Positions 8,540 to 17,294 of a stretch of 64,000 nucleotides of DNA are shown here, piece after piece. A program made the translations under genes and the position numbers. The notes under the pieces were generated by a model that was not told where the DNA came from, did not search any database, and saw nothing but the letters and a program-made list of their open reading frames with translations. The first letter of the stretch is position 1. Every line of letters starts with the position of its first letter. Source of the DNA: Sphingobacterium yanglingense (GTDB taxonomy: Bacteria; Bacteroidota; Bacteroidia; Sphingobacteriales; Sphingobacteriaceae). Location of the stretch: the NCBI RefSeq assembly GCF_004363245.1, contig NZ_SNYV01000016.1, positions 124,001 to 188,000 on the forward strand, in the 5' to 3' direction.

Positions 8540-10006
8540 ATGACTGAACCTTTTGTCTCTATTCATCAATTGACTATCCGATACAAGACTCAAAATGTAT
8601 TGAATGGTCTTTCTTTGGTATTGAATAAGGGAGAACATCTCCTACTTGGAGGTGAAAGCGGATCGGGAAAAACAACACTAGCAAAGGCAATCGCGGGAGT
8701 AGACGGTGAAGAGGAACATATCAAAATTAATTTTGACTCTGACAGTCTACTTCCGGCAAAAGCCATATACATCTCGAGTTGGTACCAGTTTACCAACTTG
8801 GAAGGTGACCGCAACTTCTACTACCAACAGCGCTATAATAAACATCAAGGTCAAGATACGCTGACGGTACAAGCGGAACTAGAGCACTATGCCCGACAGG
8901 AAGGATTAGACCTTGCGTCTATTCAAGACCGCATCAAGGCATTTGGCTTTGAAGACACAAAACAGTCGCAGCTGATTGAATTATCTAGCGGCGAACATAA
9001 AAAACTACAACTCATCAAAGGATTGTGGTCAAAACCGCAATTGTTATTGATTGATGATCCCTACACTGGACTAGACGCACAATCGAGAATCACTTTGAAT
9101 GCTTGGTTGGACGACCTTGCCCAAGAGGGGGTACAGCTGATCCTGATCAGTAATAACCAACAGCTTCCCCAAGCAATCAACCGCTTTGCCCATATAGTAG
9201 ATGGTCAAATCCATGACGTCGAAAATCCGGGCAAACTGTCAAGAAGTAAAGGCAGAAGCCGAATGAAGCTTCCAGATTTCTTGTCCAAAATGCCTGATGC
9301 TCCCTATAAGACTATTGCTAGCCTCCAAAATGTGTCAATACGCTATGGAGAGAAAGAGGTTCTGAAGGATGTGTCGTGGGAGGTTAAAGTTGGTGAGAAG
9401 TGGTTATTGCAGGGACCGAATGGCTCGGGCAAGTCCACTTTATTGAGTTTGATTAATGGGGATCATCCTCAGTCTTATGGATTGGACATCTCCCTCTTTG
9501 ACAACAAACGTGGCTCGGGCGAAAGTATCTGGGACATTAAAGAGAAGATAGGCATTATTTCACCTGAAATGCACTGGTACTTTGATCAGAATGCAACGGT
9601 ATGGCATACCATAGCATCTGGGTTTTATGATAGCATTGGATGGTTTGTGGATGTAAAATTTCATGAGAAACAAAAAATAGAGGAATTATTAGCTTTTTTC
9701 GGGCTGAGTGAGTTTAAAGACCAGCTACTCGTTACGCTCCCTCTTGGCAAACAACGATTGGCCCTGCTGGCTCGAACAATTATCAAGAACCCTCCTCTGC
9801 TAGTATTAGACGAACCTTGTCAGGGATTAGATACAGAGCAGACCCAATATTTTAACGATGTCGTCGACGAACTGGCCCATCATGGTAAGACCCTCATCTA
9901 TGTTGGGCATTATGAGAGCTTACTCCCTTCGTGCATCGAACATAGAATTGTATTAGAGAAAGGCAAAGTTAAAGCCATAGAAGATATATTAGAAAACGTT
10001 GAATAG
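8540..10006 (+). CDS. Tandem ABC ATP-binding protein (ModF-like), no permease
   Basis: Two ABC nucleotide-binding domains in one 488-residue chain. Domain 1 has Walker A GESGSGKT at 38-45, a signature-like LSSGEHKK and Walker B LLLIDDPYTGLD. Domain 2 has Walker A GPNGSGKST at 292-300, a degenerate signature LPLGKQRLALLAR and Walker B LLVLDEPCQGLD. There are no membrane segments and no neighbouring permease. The arrangement resembles ModF/PhrA-type duplicated ATPases rather than UvrA or EttA. It sits between leuD (6-base gap) and leuB (4-base gap), so it is a full member of the leucine operon by position. Its substrate or role there is unknown. Confidence 0.8.
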   Translation: MTEPFVSIHQLTIRYKTQNVLNGLSLVLNKGEHLLLGGESGSGKTTLAKAIAGVDGEEEHIKINFDSDSLLPAKAIYISSWYQFTNLEGDRNFYYQQRYNKHQGQDTLTVQAELEHYARQEGLDLASIQDRIKAFGFEDTKQSQLIELSSGEHKKLQLIKGLWSKPQLLLIDDPYTGLDAQSRITLNAWLDDLAQEGVQLILISNNQQLPQAINRFAHIVDGQIHDVENPGKLSRSKGRSRMKLPDFLSKMPDAPYKTIASLQNVSIRYGEKEVLKDVSWEVKVGEKWLLQGPNGSGKSTLLSLINGDHPQSYGLDISLFDNKRGSGESIWDIKEKIGIISPEMHWYFDQNATVWHTIASGFYDSIGWFVDVKFHEKQKIEELLAFFGLSEFKDQLLVTLPLGKQRLALLARTIIKNPPLLVLDEPCQGLDTEQTQYFNDVVDELAHHGKTLIYVGHYESLLPSCIEHRIVLEKGKVKAIEDILENVE

Positions 10007-10010
10007 TATA

Positions 10011-11084
10011 ATGAAAAGAAACATCCTAATTATTCCAGGTGATGGAATTGGACAAGAAGTCACAACTTGGGGCAAACAAGTATTAGAAAGTATTGCTCAA
10101 AAATATAACCATGAATTTGTTTTTGATGAAGCTATCATGGGACATACTGCAATAGAAGCAACAGGCGATCCACTTCCTAACGAAACATTGGAAAAAGCGA
10201 AAGCATCGGATGCCATTCTTTTTGGCGCTATAGGTCACGCTAAATATGACAATGATCCTTCTGCAAAAGTACGCCCGGAACAGGGATTACTTAAAATACG
10301 TAAAGAGCTGGGTCTCTATGCCAACCTACGTCCTATATTATTATTTGATGAGCTATTGGATGCTTCCAGCTTAAAGCCAGAAGTGCTACGTGGAACGGAT
10401 ATTTTGTTTTTCCGCGAATTGACAGGGGATGTATACTTCGGCGAGAAGAAACGCAATGAAGACAATACCTTTGCCTCAGATCTAATGAATTACCACCGCT
10501 ATGAAGTGGAACGTATCGCGCGTAAAGCATACGAAGCTGCACGTACACGTAGTAAAAAATTATGTTCAGTCGATAAGGCTAATGTTTTAGAAACATCCCG
10601 TCTGTGGAGAGAAGTGGTCCAAGAGATAGCAGCAGAATATCCAGATGTAGAAACAGAACACATGTTTATTGATAATGCAGCAATGCAATTAGTCAAAAAC
10701 CCAAAGAAATTCGATGTAGTACTTACAGCGAATCTATTTGGAGATATCCTGACTGATGAAGCATCGCAGATAGCAGGTTCTATGGGCATGCTCGCTTCTG
10801 CTTCAATTGGTGATGGAACTGGATTTTTCGAACCTATACATGGATCGGCACACGATATTGCAGGACAGAACAAAGCCAATCCATTGGCCTCTATTCTTTC
10901 GGTCGCACTAATGCTAGATATCGCATTCGGATTACAGGATGAAGCAAAAGCGGTCACATCTGCTGTCGCCGATACGCTGAAAGCAGGCTGGAGGACAGGT
11001 GACATAGCCAATAGTAGCACGCCTCAAGACAAGATCTTAGGAACGAACGAAATGGGTCAGAAAGTATTGGAGCACTTGAAGTAA
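10011..11084 (+). CDS. leuB: 3-isopropylmalate dehydrogenase
   Basis: NAD-dependent oxidative decarboxylase that makes 2-ketoisocaproate from 3-isopropylmalate. The 357-residue protein opens with RNILIIPGDGIGQEV. It carries the substrate loop RKELGLYANLRP and the Mg/substrate region NLFGDILTDEASQIAGSMGMLASASIG. The ATG at 10011 is chosen over a TTG at 9999 that would overlap the ABC gene, since the family begins a few residues before the first beta strand. It is about 89 bases from leuA. Confidence 0.96.
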   Translation: MKRNILIIPGDGIGQEVTTWGKQVLESIAQKYNHEFVFDEAIMGHTAIEATGDPLPNETLEKAKASDAILFGAIGHAKYDNDPSAKVRPEQGLLKIRKELGLYANLRPILLFDELLDASSLKPEVLRGTDILFFRELTGDVYFGEKKRNEDNTFASDLMNYHRYEVERIARKAYEAARTRSKKLCSVDKANVLETSRLWREVVQEIAAEYPDVETEHMFIDNAAMQLVKNPKKFDVVLTANLFGDILTDEASQIAGSMGMLASASIGDGTGFFEPIHGSAHDIAGQNKANPLASILSVALMLDIAFGLQDEAKAVTSAVADTLKAGWRTGDIANSSTPQDKILGTNEMGQKVLEHLK

Positions 11085-11173
11085 AATATAATTTTCACAT
11101 ACACTAAAACAAAGCAACAGGAGTAAATAAACGGGTTTTTGCCCTTTTAGTTTTAACTTATAAATTGAATATT

Positions 11174-12328
11174 ATGTTACACGATCCTAATCATTTATAC
11201 ATTTTTGATACCACATTAAGAGATGGCGAGCAAGTCCCGGGCTGTCAGCTCACAACTACAGAAAAAATAGAAATCGCTAAAGATCTGGAAAACCTAGGGG
11301 TAGATGTTATAGAAGCTGGATTCCCGGTTTCGAGTCCTGGAGATTTTCAGTCTGTGGTAGAGCTATCAAAGGCTGTAAATGATGTTATCATCTGTGCTTT
11401 GACCCGTGCTAATAAAAATGATATAGATGTCGCAGCAGAGGCTTTAAAGTTTGCCAAGCGCCCCCGTATCCATACCGGTATCGGCTCTTCGGATATGCAT
11501 ATCAAATATAAATTCAACAGTACGCGCGAAGAAATCCTAGAAAGAGCAGTCGCAGCGGTAAAACACGCGAAGTCTTATGTAGAAGATGTAGAATTTTATG
11601 CAGAAGATGCTGGCCGTGCTGATTTGGAGTTTTTAGCAAAAATGGTAGAAGCAGTTATTGGAGCTGGAGCCACAGTGGTGAATATACCAGATACCAACGG
11701 CTACTGCCTACCTGACCAATATGGTGCTAAGATTAAGTACCTGACGGAGCATGTCAGCAACATCGATCAAGCTATCATTTCGGCGCACTGTCATAACGAC
11801 CTTGGACTCGCTACTGCAAATTCTATAGCTGCAATCCAAAACGGAGCCCGTCAAGTCGAATGTACCATCAATGGTATTGGCGAACGTGCTGGAAATACCT
11901 CTTTGGAAGAAGTCGCTATGATATTAAAAGTACACAACCAAACATTTGGTGGCTTGACTTCAAATATCAACAGTAAGATGTTTACCTACCTATCGAGAAA
12001 GGTATCGGACATGATGAATATGCCTGTACAACCTAATAAAGCTATTGTAGGGCGCAATGCCTTTGCCCATAGCTCCGGCATACACCAAGATGGATTCTTA
12101 AAACACCGTGAGAACTATGAAATTATCCGTCCTGAAGATGTCGGATTGGAAGAAGCAGACATTATCCTAACAGCACGTTCAGGCCGCCATGCTCTGAAAC
12201 ATCACTTAGAACGTCTAGGACACCATCTCGATAAAGATGCGTTAGCTAACACTTATGAACGTTTCCTAACATTAGCAGATGCAAAAAAAGACATCAATGA
12301 CGAGGATTTACTCTCATTAATGAAATAG
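11174..12328 (+). CDS. leuA: 2-isopropylmalate synthase, catalytic-domain-only form
   Basis: Condenses acetyl-CoA with 2-ketoisovalerate, the committed step to leucine. The DRE-TIM signature FDTTLRDGEQVPG is at the N-terminus and the metal site is His205-x-His207 (SAHCHNDLG). SSGIHQDGFLKH lies in the subdomain that closes the active site. The 384-residue chain stops where the leucine-binding LeuA dimer domain (about 130 residues in E. coli) would begin, and no remnant follows in any frame. Homocitrate or citramalate synthase is less likely given the context. The ATG at 11174 is preferred to the TTG at 11165. Confidence 0.92.
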   Translation: MLHDPNHLYIFDTTLRDGEQVPGCQLTTTEKIEIAKDLENLGVDVIEAGFPVSSPGDFQSVVELSKAVNDVIICALTRANKNDIDVAAEALKFAKRPRIHTGIGSSDMHIKYKFNSTREEILERAVAAVKHAKSYVEDVEFYAEDAGRADLEFLAKMVEAVIGAGATVVNIPDTNGYCLPDQYGAKIKYLTEHVSNIDQAIISAHCHNDLGLATANSIAAIQNGARQVECTINGIGERAGNTSLEEVAMILKVHNQTFGGLTSNINSKMFTYLSRKVSDMMNMPVQPNKAIVGRNAFAHSSGIHQDGFLKHRENYEIIRPEDVGLEEADIILTARSGRHALKHHLERLGHHLDKDALANTYERFLTLADAKKDINDEDLLSLMK

Positions 12329-12336
12329 AATAGACT

Positions 12337-12380
12337 GGCAGACGAGGATTGCATGCTAGACATGTCAACCCTCGTTTGCC
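12337..12380 (+). promoter_or_regulatory. Long hairpin between leuA and ilvA
   Basis: GGCAGACGAGG (12337-12347) pairs with CCTCGTTTGCC (12370-12380) over 11 positions with one G-U. The intervening bases add an inner stem (TTG-CATG against CATG-T-CAA), giving a long, slightly bulged hairpin. It begins nine bases after the leuA stop. No T-run follows, so a processing site or weak terminator is more likely than an intrinsic terminator. The 111-base gap holds no other gene. Confidence 0.55.
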
Positions 12381-12439
12381 TCTCCTATCGACATCTGGCT
12401 CTTTAACACACAATCACCTAAACAAACGAATTTAAAACA

Positions 12440-13693
12440 ATGAGCTTAGATTTATCTACATTGGCTATAAACAGCCAGCTTGCAACAGACAGAATAAAAG
12501 AGGTCGTCACACGGACCCCGCTACAATATAATCTTCATCTATCCGAAAAATATGGGGCTGATATCTACTTGAAAAGAGAAGATCTACAGGTTGTCAGATC
12601 CTATAAGCTACGGGGTGCTTTTAATAAAATCAGTAGTCTCACAGAAGAAGAGCGCTCGCGGGGCGTCGTCTGTGCAAGCGCGGGGAACCACGCACAAGGG
12701 GTTGCTTTTTCCTGTAAAAGACTCAACATTAAAGGCGTCATATTTATGCCTGGCCCTACTCCACGACAAAAGATAACACAGACTGAGATGTGGGGTAATG
12801 GGAATATTGAGATAGTCTTGGTAGGAGATACTTTTGACGATTGTCAAAAGGGAGCATTGGAATATGCGAAGGAGCATAACATGACTTTTATCCCTCCTTT
12901 TGATGATCTTAAAGTCATCGAAGGCCAAGGAACGGTCGCTGTAGAAATCTTGGAGGACCTGCCAACAACCGACGTAATCATCTTACCTATCGGTGGCGGG
13001 GGGCTGTCTTCGGGTATCGGGTACCATATCAAAACGCATACTCCTCATATTCAAGTCTACGGTGTAGAACCTGAAGGAGCTCCATCCATGCAAGCGGCTA
13101 TTCAAAATAATGGTCCAATAGAGTTAGAGCATATCAACAAGTTTGTAGATGGCGCTGCCGTAAAAAAAGTAGGAGCACTAAATTATGAAATCACAAGTCA
13201 ACTACTCGATGGTCTGAAGTCTATTCCAGAAGGAAAAGTATGTACGACAATATTGGAGTTATATAATAAGGACGCAATTGTAGTAGAACCCGCAGGTGCA
13301 TTATCTATTGCAGCATTGGAATTCCATAAAGAGGAGATAAAAGGAAAAAAAGTCGTCTGTATCGTATCTGGGGGGAATAATGATATCGATAGAATGAGCG
13401 AGATCAAGGAGATGTCTTTATTGTACGAAGGATTTAAGCATTATTTTATCGTACGCTTTCCACAGCGACCTGGTGCATTGCGACTGCTCGTCACTGAAGT
13501 ACTGGGTCCTAAAGATGATATCACCCGTTTTGAATATATCAAAAAAACAGAACGAGAACGCGGTCCGGCATTAATAGGTATTGAACTTAATGACCCTAAA
13601 GATTACACCACATTCATTGAGAAATTAAAAGCCTATAAATTTGACTTCATAGAAATCAATAAAGATCAAACACTTTTCGAGTATTTGGTATAA
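12440..13693 (+). CDS. ilvA: Threonine dehydratase, biosynthetic, single ACT-like domain
   Basis: PLP enzyme that deaminates threonine to 2-ketobutyrate, the entry to isoleucine. The PLP lysine is Lys56 in SYKLRGAF, and the phosphate-binding glycine loop is PIGGGGLSSG. The catalytic domain ends near residue 330. The last 80 residues (HYFIVRFPQRPGALRLLV onward) form one ACT-like regulatory domain, as in Bacillus-type 420-residue enzymes, where E. coli IlvA has two. It closes the operon, and the terminator palindrome starts inside its stop codon region. Confidence 0.95.
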   Translation: MSLDLSTLAINSQLATDRIKEVVTRTPLQYNLHLSEKYGADIYLKREDLQVVRSYKLRGAFNKISSLTEEERSRGVVCASAGNHAQGVAFSCKRLNIKGVIFMPGPTPRQKITQTEMWGNGNIEIVLVGDTFDDCQKGALEYAKEHNMTFIPPFDDLKVIEGQGTVAVEILEDLPTTDVIILPIGGGGLSSGIGYHIKTHTPHIQVYGVEPEGAPSMQAAIQNNGPIELEHINKFVDGAAVKKVGALNYEITSQLLDGLKSIPEGKVCTTILELYNKDAIVVEPAGALSIAALEFHKEEIKGKKVVCIVSGGNNDIDRMSEIKEMSLLYEGFKHYFIVRFPQRPGALRLLVTEVLGPKDDITRFEYIKKTERERGPALIGIELNDPKDYTTFIEKLKAYKFDFIEINKDQTLFEYLV

Positions 13694-13737
13694 GAAACAA
13701 AGAAGGCTGTCGTACGACAGCCTTCTTTGTTTCTTAT
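13690..13737. terminator. 48-bp perfect palindrome, shared bidirectional terminator
   Basis: A perfect palindrome centred between 13713 and 13714, with arms containing AAAGAAGGCTGTC. It includes the ilvA stop codon on one side and touches the S9 peptidase stop codon on the other. The A- and T-rich ends supply a U-tract on either strand. It ends both convergent transcripts. Confidence 0.9.
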
Positions 13738-16199
13738 TATTTCCCTTTTAGATGTTTCTCTAAAAATTGATCCTGTTCCCACAGGAGGTGGAAAATATTC
13801 TCCTTAGCAGCATAGCCATGTGACTCGCGCGGTAAGATAACCATCCGCACTGGCGCACCAAGATTTTTCAGCGCTTGGAAGTAGCGTTCAGTCTGCAAAG
13901 TAAAAGTTCCCGGATTATTGTCCGCAGCGCCATGTACCAAAAGCATTGGCGTCTTCATACGATCGGCGCTCATAAAAGGTGACATCGTCATATAAAGCTG
14001 TGGATCATCCCAGAAATTACGTTGTTCGCTCTGGAAACCAAATGGCGTTAATGTCCGATTATAGGCACCAGACCGGACAATGCCAGCAGCAAAAAGATTT
14101 GAATTGGAAAGCAAGTGAGCGGTCATAAACGCGCCGTACGAATGCCCTCCAACAGCGACCTTTTTACGATCGATATACCCTAACTTATCGACAGCATCAA
14201 TAGCTGCCTCCGCATTTGCGACAAGCTGTGGTATGAACGTATCATTGGGCTCCTGTGTACCTTCTCCGACAATTGGGAACGCAGCATTATCTAAGACTGC
14301 ATATCCCTTAGATACCCAATAAATGAAAGAACCGTAGCTAGGAAACGTAAACTCTTTGGGATTGGCTGTGCTTTGTCCTGCAGTATTCTTGTCTTTATAC
14401 TCGCGCGGATAAGCCCAGATAAGTAAAGGAAGCTTTTCCTGCCCGTTTCTATCATAGCCCGCTGGAAGATATAATGTACCAGAAAGCGCGACTCCATCTT
14501 TCCGCTTATAATTCAACACCTCTTTATGAACCTTCTCCAGCGCTTTGAATGGATTTTCGATATTAGTTACCGCGACCTGTTTACCGGTCTTAATATTCTT
14601 GCGGTAGAAATTCGGGTATTCTGTGGCAGATTGCAAAGAGATTAAAATATCTCCTTTAGCAATATCAATAACCTGAGATATGCGTTCTTGAAGCTCAGAC
14701 TCTTTAGCGACATAAAGTCTATTCTTCTTTAGGGTCTTAAGATTGAGTTCGTCTATAAATGGAAACTCACCATTTTGTGTAAAACCATCCCCTACGAAAT
14801 AGGCCTTGTCTTTGTGAATATACATGGTGTAGGTACCGAAATCGTTTTTATCACGAAAGACATTCCCTGGGTCGGAGTACACGTCTTGTCTATTCCGATC
14901 AGCTATCACCTGACTTTTGCCCGTTGTTGGATTCAGGAGAAAAGTTTTAACATTCCGGGTATCATACCACTGTGAGGAAACTAGTGCATAATTATCATCC
15001 CCCCATACAATTCCAGAAAAGCGATCCTTAATCTTCATCAGTGATGTAGGCTCTCTCTCAAATGGGAAATCCCAAACGAAAAGTTCGTCTCTGAATTCGG
15101 TTGCCTTGTTGGCGTCGCCCCCATCCAAAGCTTCCACAAAGAATAAGCTTGCTGGCTTGTCCTGGCGCCAAACTAAAGATCGTTTTCCCGTCCGTGTGGA
15201 TGAAAATCCCTTTGGCATTATCTCCAACAACGGTATATCATTAACTTTTTTTATCAATTTACCTTCCAAGTCATACACAAAGGTTTCTTGAGGAAAGGAA
15301 TTATAGCCTACAAGATAAGAAAAAGGCTTCCGAAGTTTGGAAACCAAAACATACTTTCCATCGGGTGAAACGGTACGCTCTGTATACATCGCTGCAGGCA
15401 AGAACATACGCTGCTCACCTTTCAAATTCAACCAAACCAGCTCAGACGTAGATAGTGTTTCGAAATCTTGTTCATCCTGCGGATTTTTCAGCAAATCCTG
15501 ATAGGTACGCAGCTGCGATACCTTTCCATCACTAGTAGACACCACGGGACCTTGAGGCAGATCTTTACTATGATCAACCAAGTTCTTAACAACAGCAGGA
15601 CGCCTGCTAATCAGTAGTTGATCCGTATTACGAATCCACTGGTAGGGTGCATCTAGGATGGCATTCAACACATAGTCTGTCAATTGCCTCGCAACCTGTG
15701 TCTCCACATCAATCACCCATAAAGAAAGACCTGTATCATTAGTATGCGTAAAAGCGATATGCTTACTATCGGAAGAGTATGTTAAATTAGCGATTAAGGC
15801 ATGAGCAGGTAATCCGGTTACAGCATGCTCTTGACCTCCGTCTACGGATTTCAATCGAAGATTATCAAAATAGGTCTCTGTACTTGATATACTTGCCTTT
15901 GCGTTTATCCTTAATCCGGCAAGCCGTAACTCTTCTTGGCCCAGCTCGTCTAATGTTTTGTAGGTAGGTCTATACATGAATAGTAACCATTTTTTATCTG
16001 GGCTCAATTTAATAGCGGGAGGGCGCTGATAGTCCGCCAATGCCAGGATCTCGGAGGATGGTTGCTGAAAAGTAACATTCTCCTGTGCATATCCTTTAGA
16101 TAATGAGCCCAACATGGGCGCAAGCAACATAACTGCTACTAAGCGTGAAATAAAATTACGGTAAGGGTTCATTAAAAATAAATTAGGTATTTTCATCAT
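13737..16199 (-). CDS. Exported S9 (prolyl oligopeptidase) family peptidase
   Basis: Serine peptidase with an N-terminal beta-propeller-like region (about 50-550) and a C-terminal alpha/beta-hydrolase domain. The triad is read as Ser687 (GGHSYGAFM), Asp760 (HGAADNNPG) and His794 (RESHGYA). The N-terminus has a signal peptide of about 40 residues (hydrophobic LVAVMLLAPMLG, cleavage near YAQ-E), so it acts in the periplasm or outside. The start could also be Met10, which leaves a more compact signal. Members cleave short peptides; the substrate is unknown. It converges with ilvA and diverges from the nrd operon. Confidence 0.9.
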   Translation of the reverse strand: MMKIPNLFLMNPYRNFISRLVAVMLLAPMLGSLSKGYAQENVTFQQPSSEILALADYQRPPAIKLSPDKKWLLFMYRPTYKTLDELGQEELRLAGLRINAKASISSTETYFDNLRLKSVDGGQEHAVTGLPAHALIANLTYSSDSKHIAFTHTNDTGLSLWVIDVETQVARQLTDYVLNAILDAPYQWIRNTDQLLISRRPAVVKNLVDHSKDLPQGPVVSTSDGKVSQLRTYQDLLKNPQDEQDFETLSTSELVWLNLKGEQRMFLPAAMYTERTVSPDGKYVLVSKLRKPFSYLVGYNSFPQETFVYDLEGKLIKKVNDIPLLEIMPKGFSSTRTGKRSLVWRQDKPASLFFVEALDGGDANKATEFRDELFVWDFPFEREPTSLMKIKDRFSGIVWGDDNYALVSSQWYDTRNVKTFLLNPTTGKSQVIADRNRQDVYSDPGNVFRDKNDFGTYTMYIHKDKAYFVGDGFTQNGEFPFIDELNLKTLKKNRLYVAKESELQERISQVIDIAKGDILISLQSATEYPNFYRKNIKTGKQVAVTNIENPFKALEKVHKEVLNYKRKDGVALSGTLYLPAGYDRNGQEKLPLLIWAYPREYKDKNTAGQSTANPKEFTFPSYGSFIYWVSKGYAVLDNAAFPIVGEGTQEPNDTFIPQLVANAEAAIDAVDKLGYIDRKKVAVGGHSYGAFMTAHLLSNSNLFAAGIVRSGAYNRTLTPFGFQSEQRNFWDDPQLYMTMSPFMSADRMKTPMLLVHGAADNNPGTFTLQTERYFQALKNLGAPVRMVILPRESHGYAAKENIFHLLWEQDQFLEKHLKGK

Positions 16200-16618
16200 A
16201 ATACATACTGGTTTGTAAACTTAATGATTCTTATTTGTACTTCTAAAAAACAGGACATATAATATACATAATTTTCTTGATATCAACACTATTTTCATCT
16301 GTTTTTTGACATTAAAAATACCTAAAAAACATACTGTTTAGACTTGTAGATTTAAGTTTACAAAAGCAATTTTAAAGTTATCAACATAGATTAATAGCTG
16401 TATAACAGTAATTTAGTAAAACAACCGCGCTACCACGAGCATTTTGGGCGTCTTTCCACTTTGAGTGTGGAAAAGTATGACTACCTCTCCGGATTAAAAT
16501 GTAAGATATTTGTTCTTGTTGAGAGTGTCGCTCTTCAATAATCAGCGTTTTTTTTACACTTCGGTAAACTTGTCTCCACTATGAAGGGAACTGTTTACGA
16601 CCAAACTTACATAATAAC
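16200..16618. promoter_or_regulatory. Divergent regulatory region, S9 peptidase / nrd operon
   Basis: This 419-base gene-free stretch has several ordered features. TTTGTAAACTTAA at 16212-16224 recurs as an exact inverted copy at 16352-16364. ACATACTG occurs at 16203-16210 and 16329-16336. GTAAAC/GTTTAC occurs twice more near the nrd start, flanking a loop. A seven-pair hairpin TTTCCAC/GTGGAAA lies at 16453-16473, and a second one near 16525-16541 (TTGAGAG/CTCTTCAA, bulged). These suggest operator sites and a structured nrd leader. No clean TAnnTTTG box was found for either gene, and no tRNA or ORF was seen. Confidence 0.5.
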
Positions 16619-16855
16619 ATGGCAAGAATCATCAAATTCGAGAAAAACGATTGCGCTCCATGCGATCAAGTGTCGGCTTACTTAGATAGAAAGGGTATTT
16701 CGTACGAAAGAGTTAATCCGTTTGATTCCCCTGAGCTGGCTGTTAAGTTTAAAGTCCGCACCGTCCCTACGGTTATTGTTTTGGATGGTGAAGAAATAAA
16801 ACATCGCATTATAGGATTTAATCCACAAGAATTAGAAAACGCTATTGCACAGTAA
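16619..16855 (+). CDS. NrdH-like thioredoxin-family redoxin
   Basis: A 78-residue thioredoxin-fold protein with active site Cys12-Ala-Pro-Cys15 and a cis-proline segment TVPTVIVLDG. The size and the position directly before nrdI, nrdE and nrdF indicate the electron donor for the class Ib reductase. Classical NrdH has C-[MV]-Q-C, so this is better called NrdH-like. It is probably the first cistron of the nrd operon; nrdI follows after 31 bases. Confidence 0.8.
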   Translation: MARIIKFEKNDCAPCDQVSAYLDRKGISYERVNPFDSPELAVKFKVRTVPTVIVLDGEEIKHRIIGFNPQELENAIAQ

Positions 16856-16886
16856 TAAATAAAAGTCATCATAAAAAAGCAAGGTT

Positions 16887-17294
16887 ATGATACATTTATA
16901 TTTTGACAGCAAAACCGGAAATGTGCAACGCTTTATCGACAAAGTTGTGCAAATAACCGGATGGCAAGCCACCAAGATTCAAAAAGATATGCTTATTGAA
17001 GAATCGGGGCACCTTATCACTTTTACGACCAACTTTGGAAAAATTCCGCCTCTGACGGAAGAGTTCCTTACGCAAAATAGTAGCAGATTGTTTTCTGTGA
17101 CTTCTAGCGGCAACCGTAACTGGGGTAGAAACTTTGCAGTAGCTGCGGATAAAGCCGCTGCGATGTATGAAATTCCGTTAGCATTCAAATTTGAACTATC
17201 GGGGACAATGGAAGATATAAATCAATTTATAGAAATTATTAAGAATCAATACTATGATAGCAAACGAGGTAGCAAAAAACTGGATATTGCTTAA
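16887..17294 (+). CDS. nrdI: NrdI flavodoxin-like protein
   Basis: FMN protein that activates the dimanganese-tyrosyl cofactor of NrdF in class Ib reductases. The 135 residues begin with a flavodoxin phosphate loop (FDSKTGNVQRF) and contain the NrdI signature SSGNRNWGRNFAVAADKAA. The final 41 bases overlap nrdE. The presence of NrdI implies that NrdF can use Mn. Identification is by motif and operon context. Confidence 0.93.
   Translation: MIHLYFDSKTGNVQRFIDKVVQITGWQATKIQKDMLIEESGHLITFTTNFGKIPPLTEEFLTQNSSRLFSVTSSGNRNWGRNFAVAADKAAAMYEIPLAFKFELSGTMEDINQFIEIIKNQYYDSKRGSKKLDIA

Noticed and set aside
9999..10010. TTG start of leuB overlapping the ABC gene
   Set aside because: An ATG four codons later matches the family N-terminus.
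10499..11020. 173-codon minus-strand open frame over leuB
   Set aside because: Antisense shadow of leuB; composition is that of a reverse-complemented coding gene.
11125..11160. GGG-TTTTT-GCCC hairpin with T-rich tail before leuA
   Set aside because: Only three to four pairs; too weak to call a terminator.
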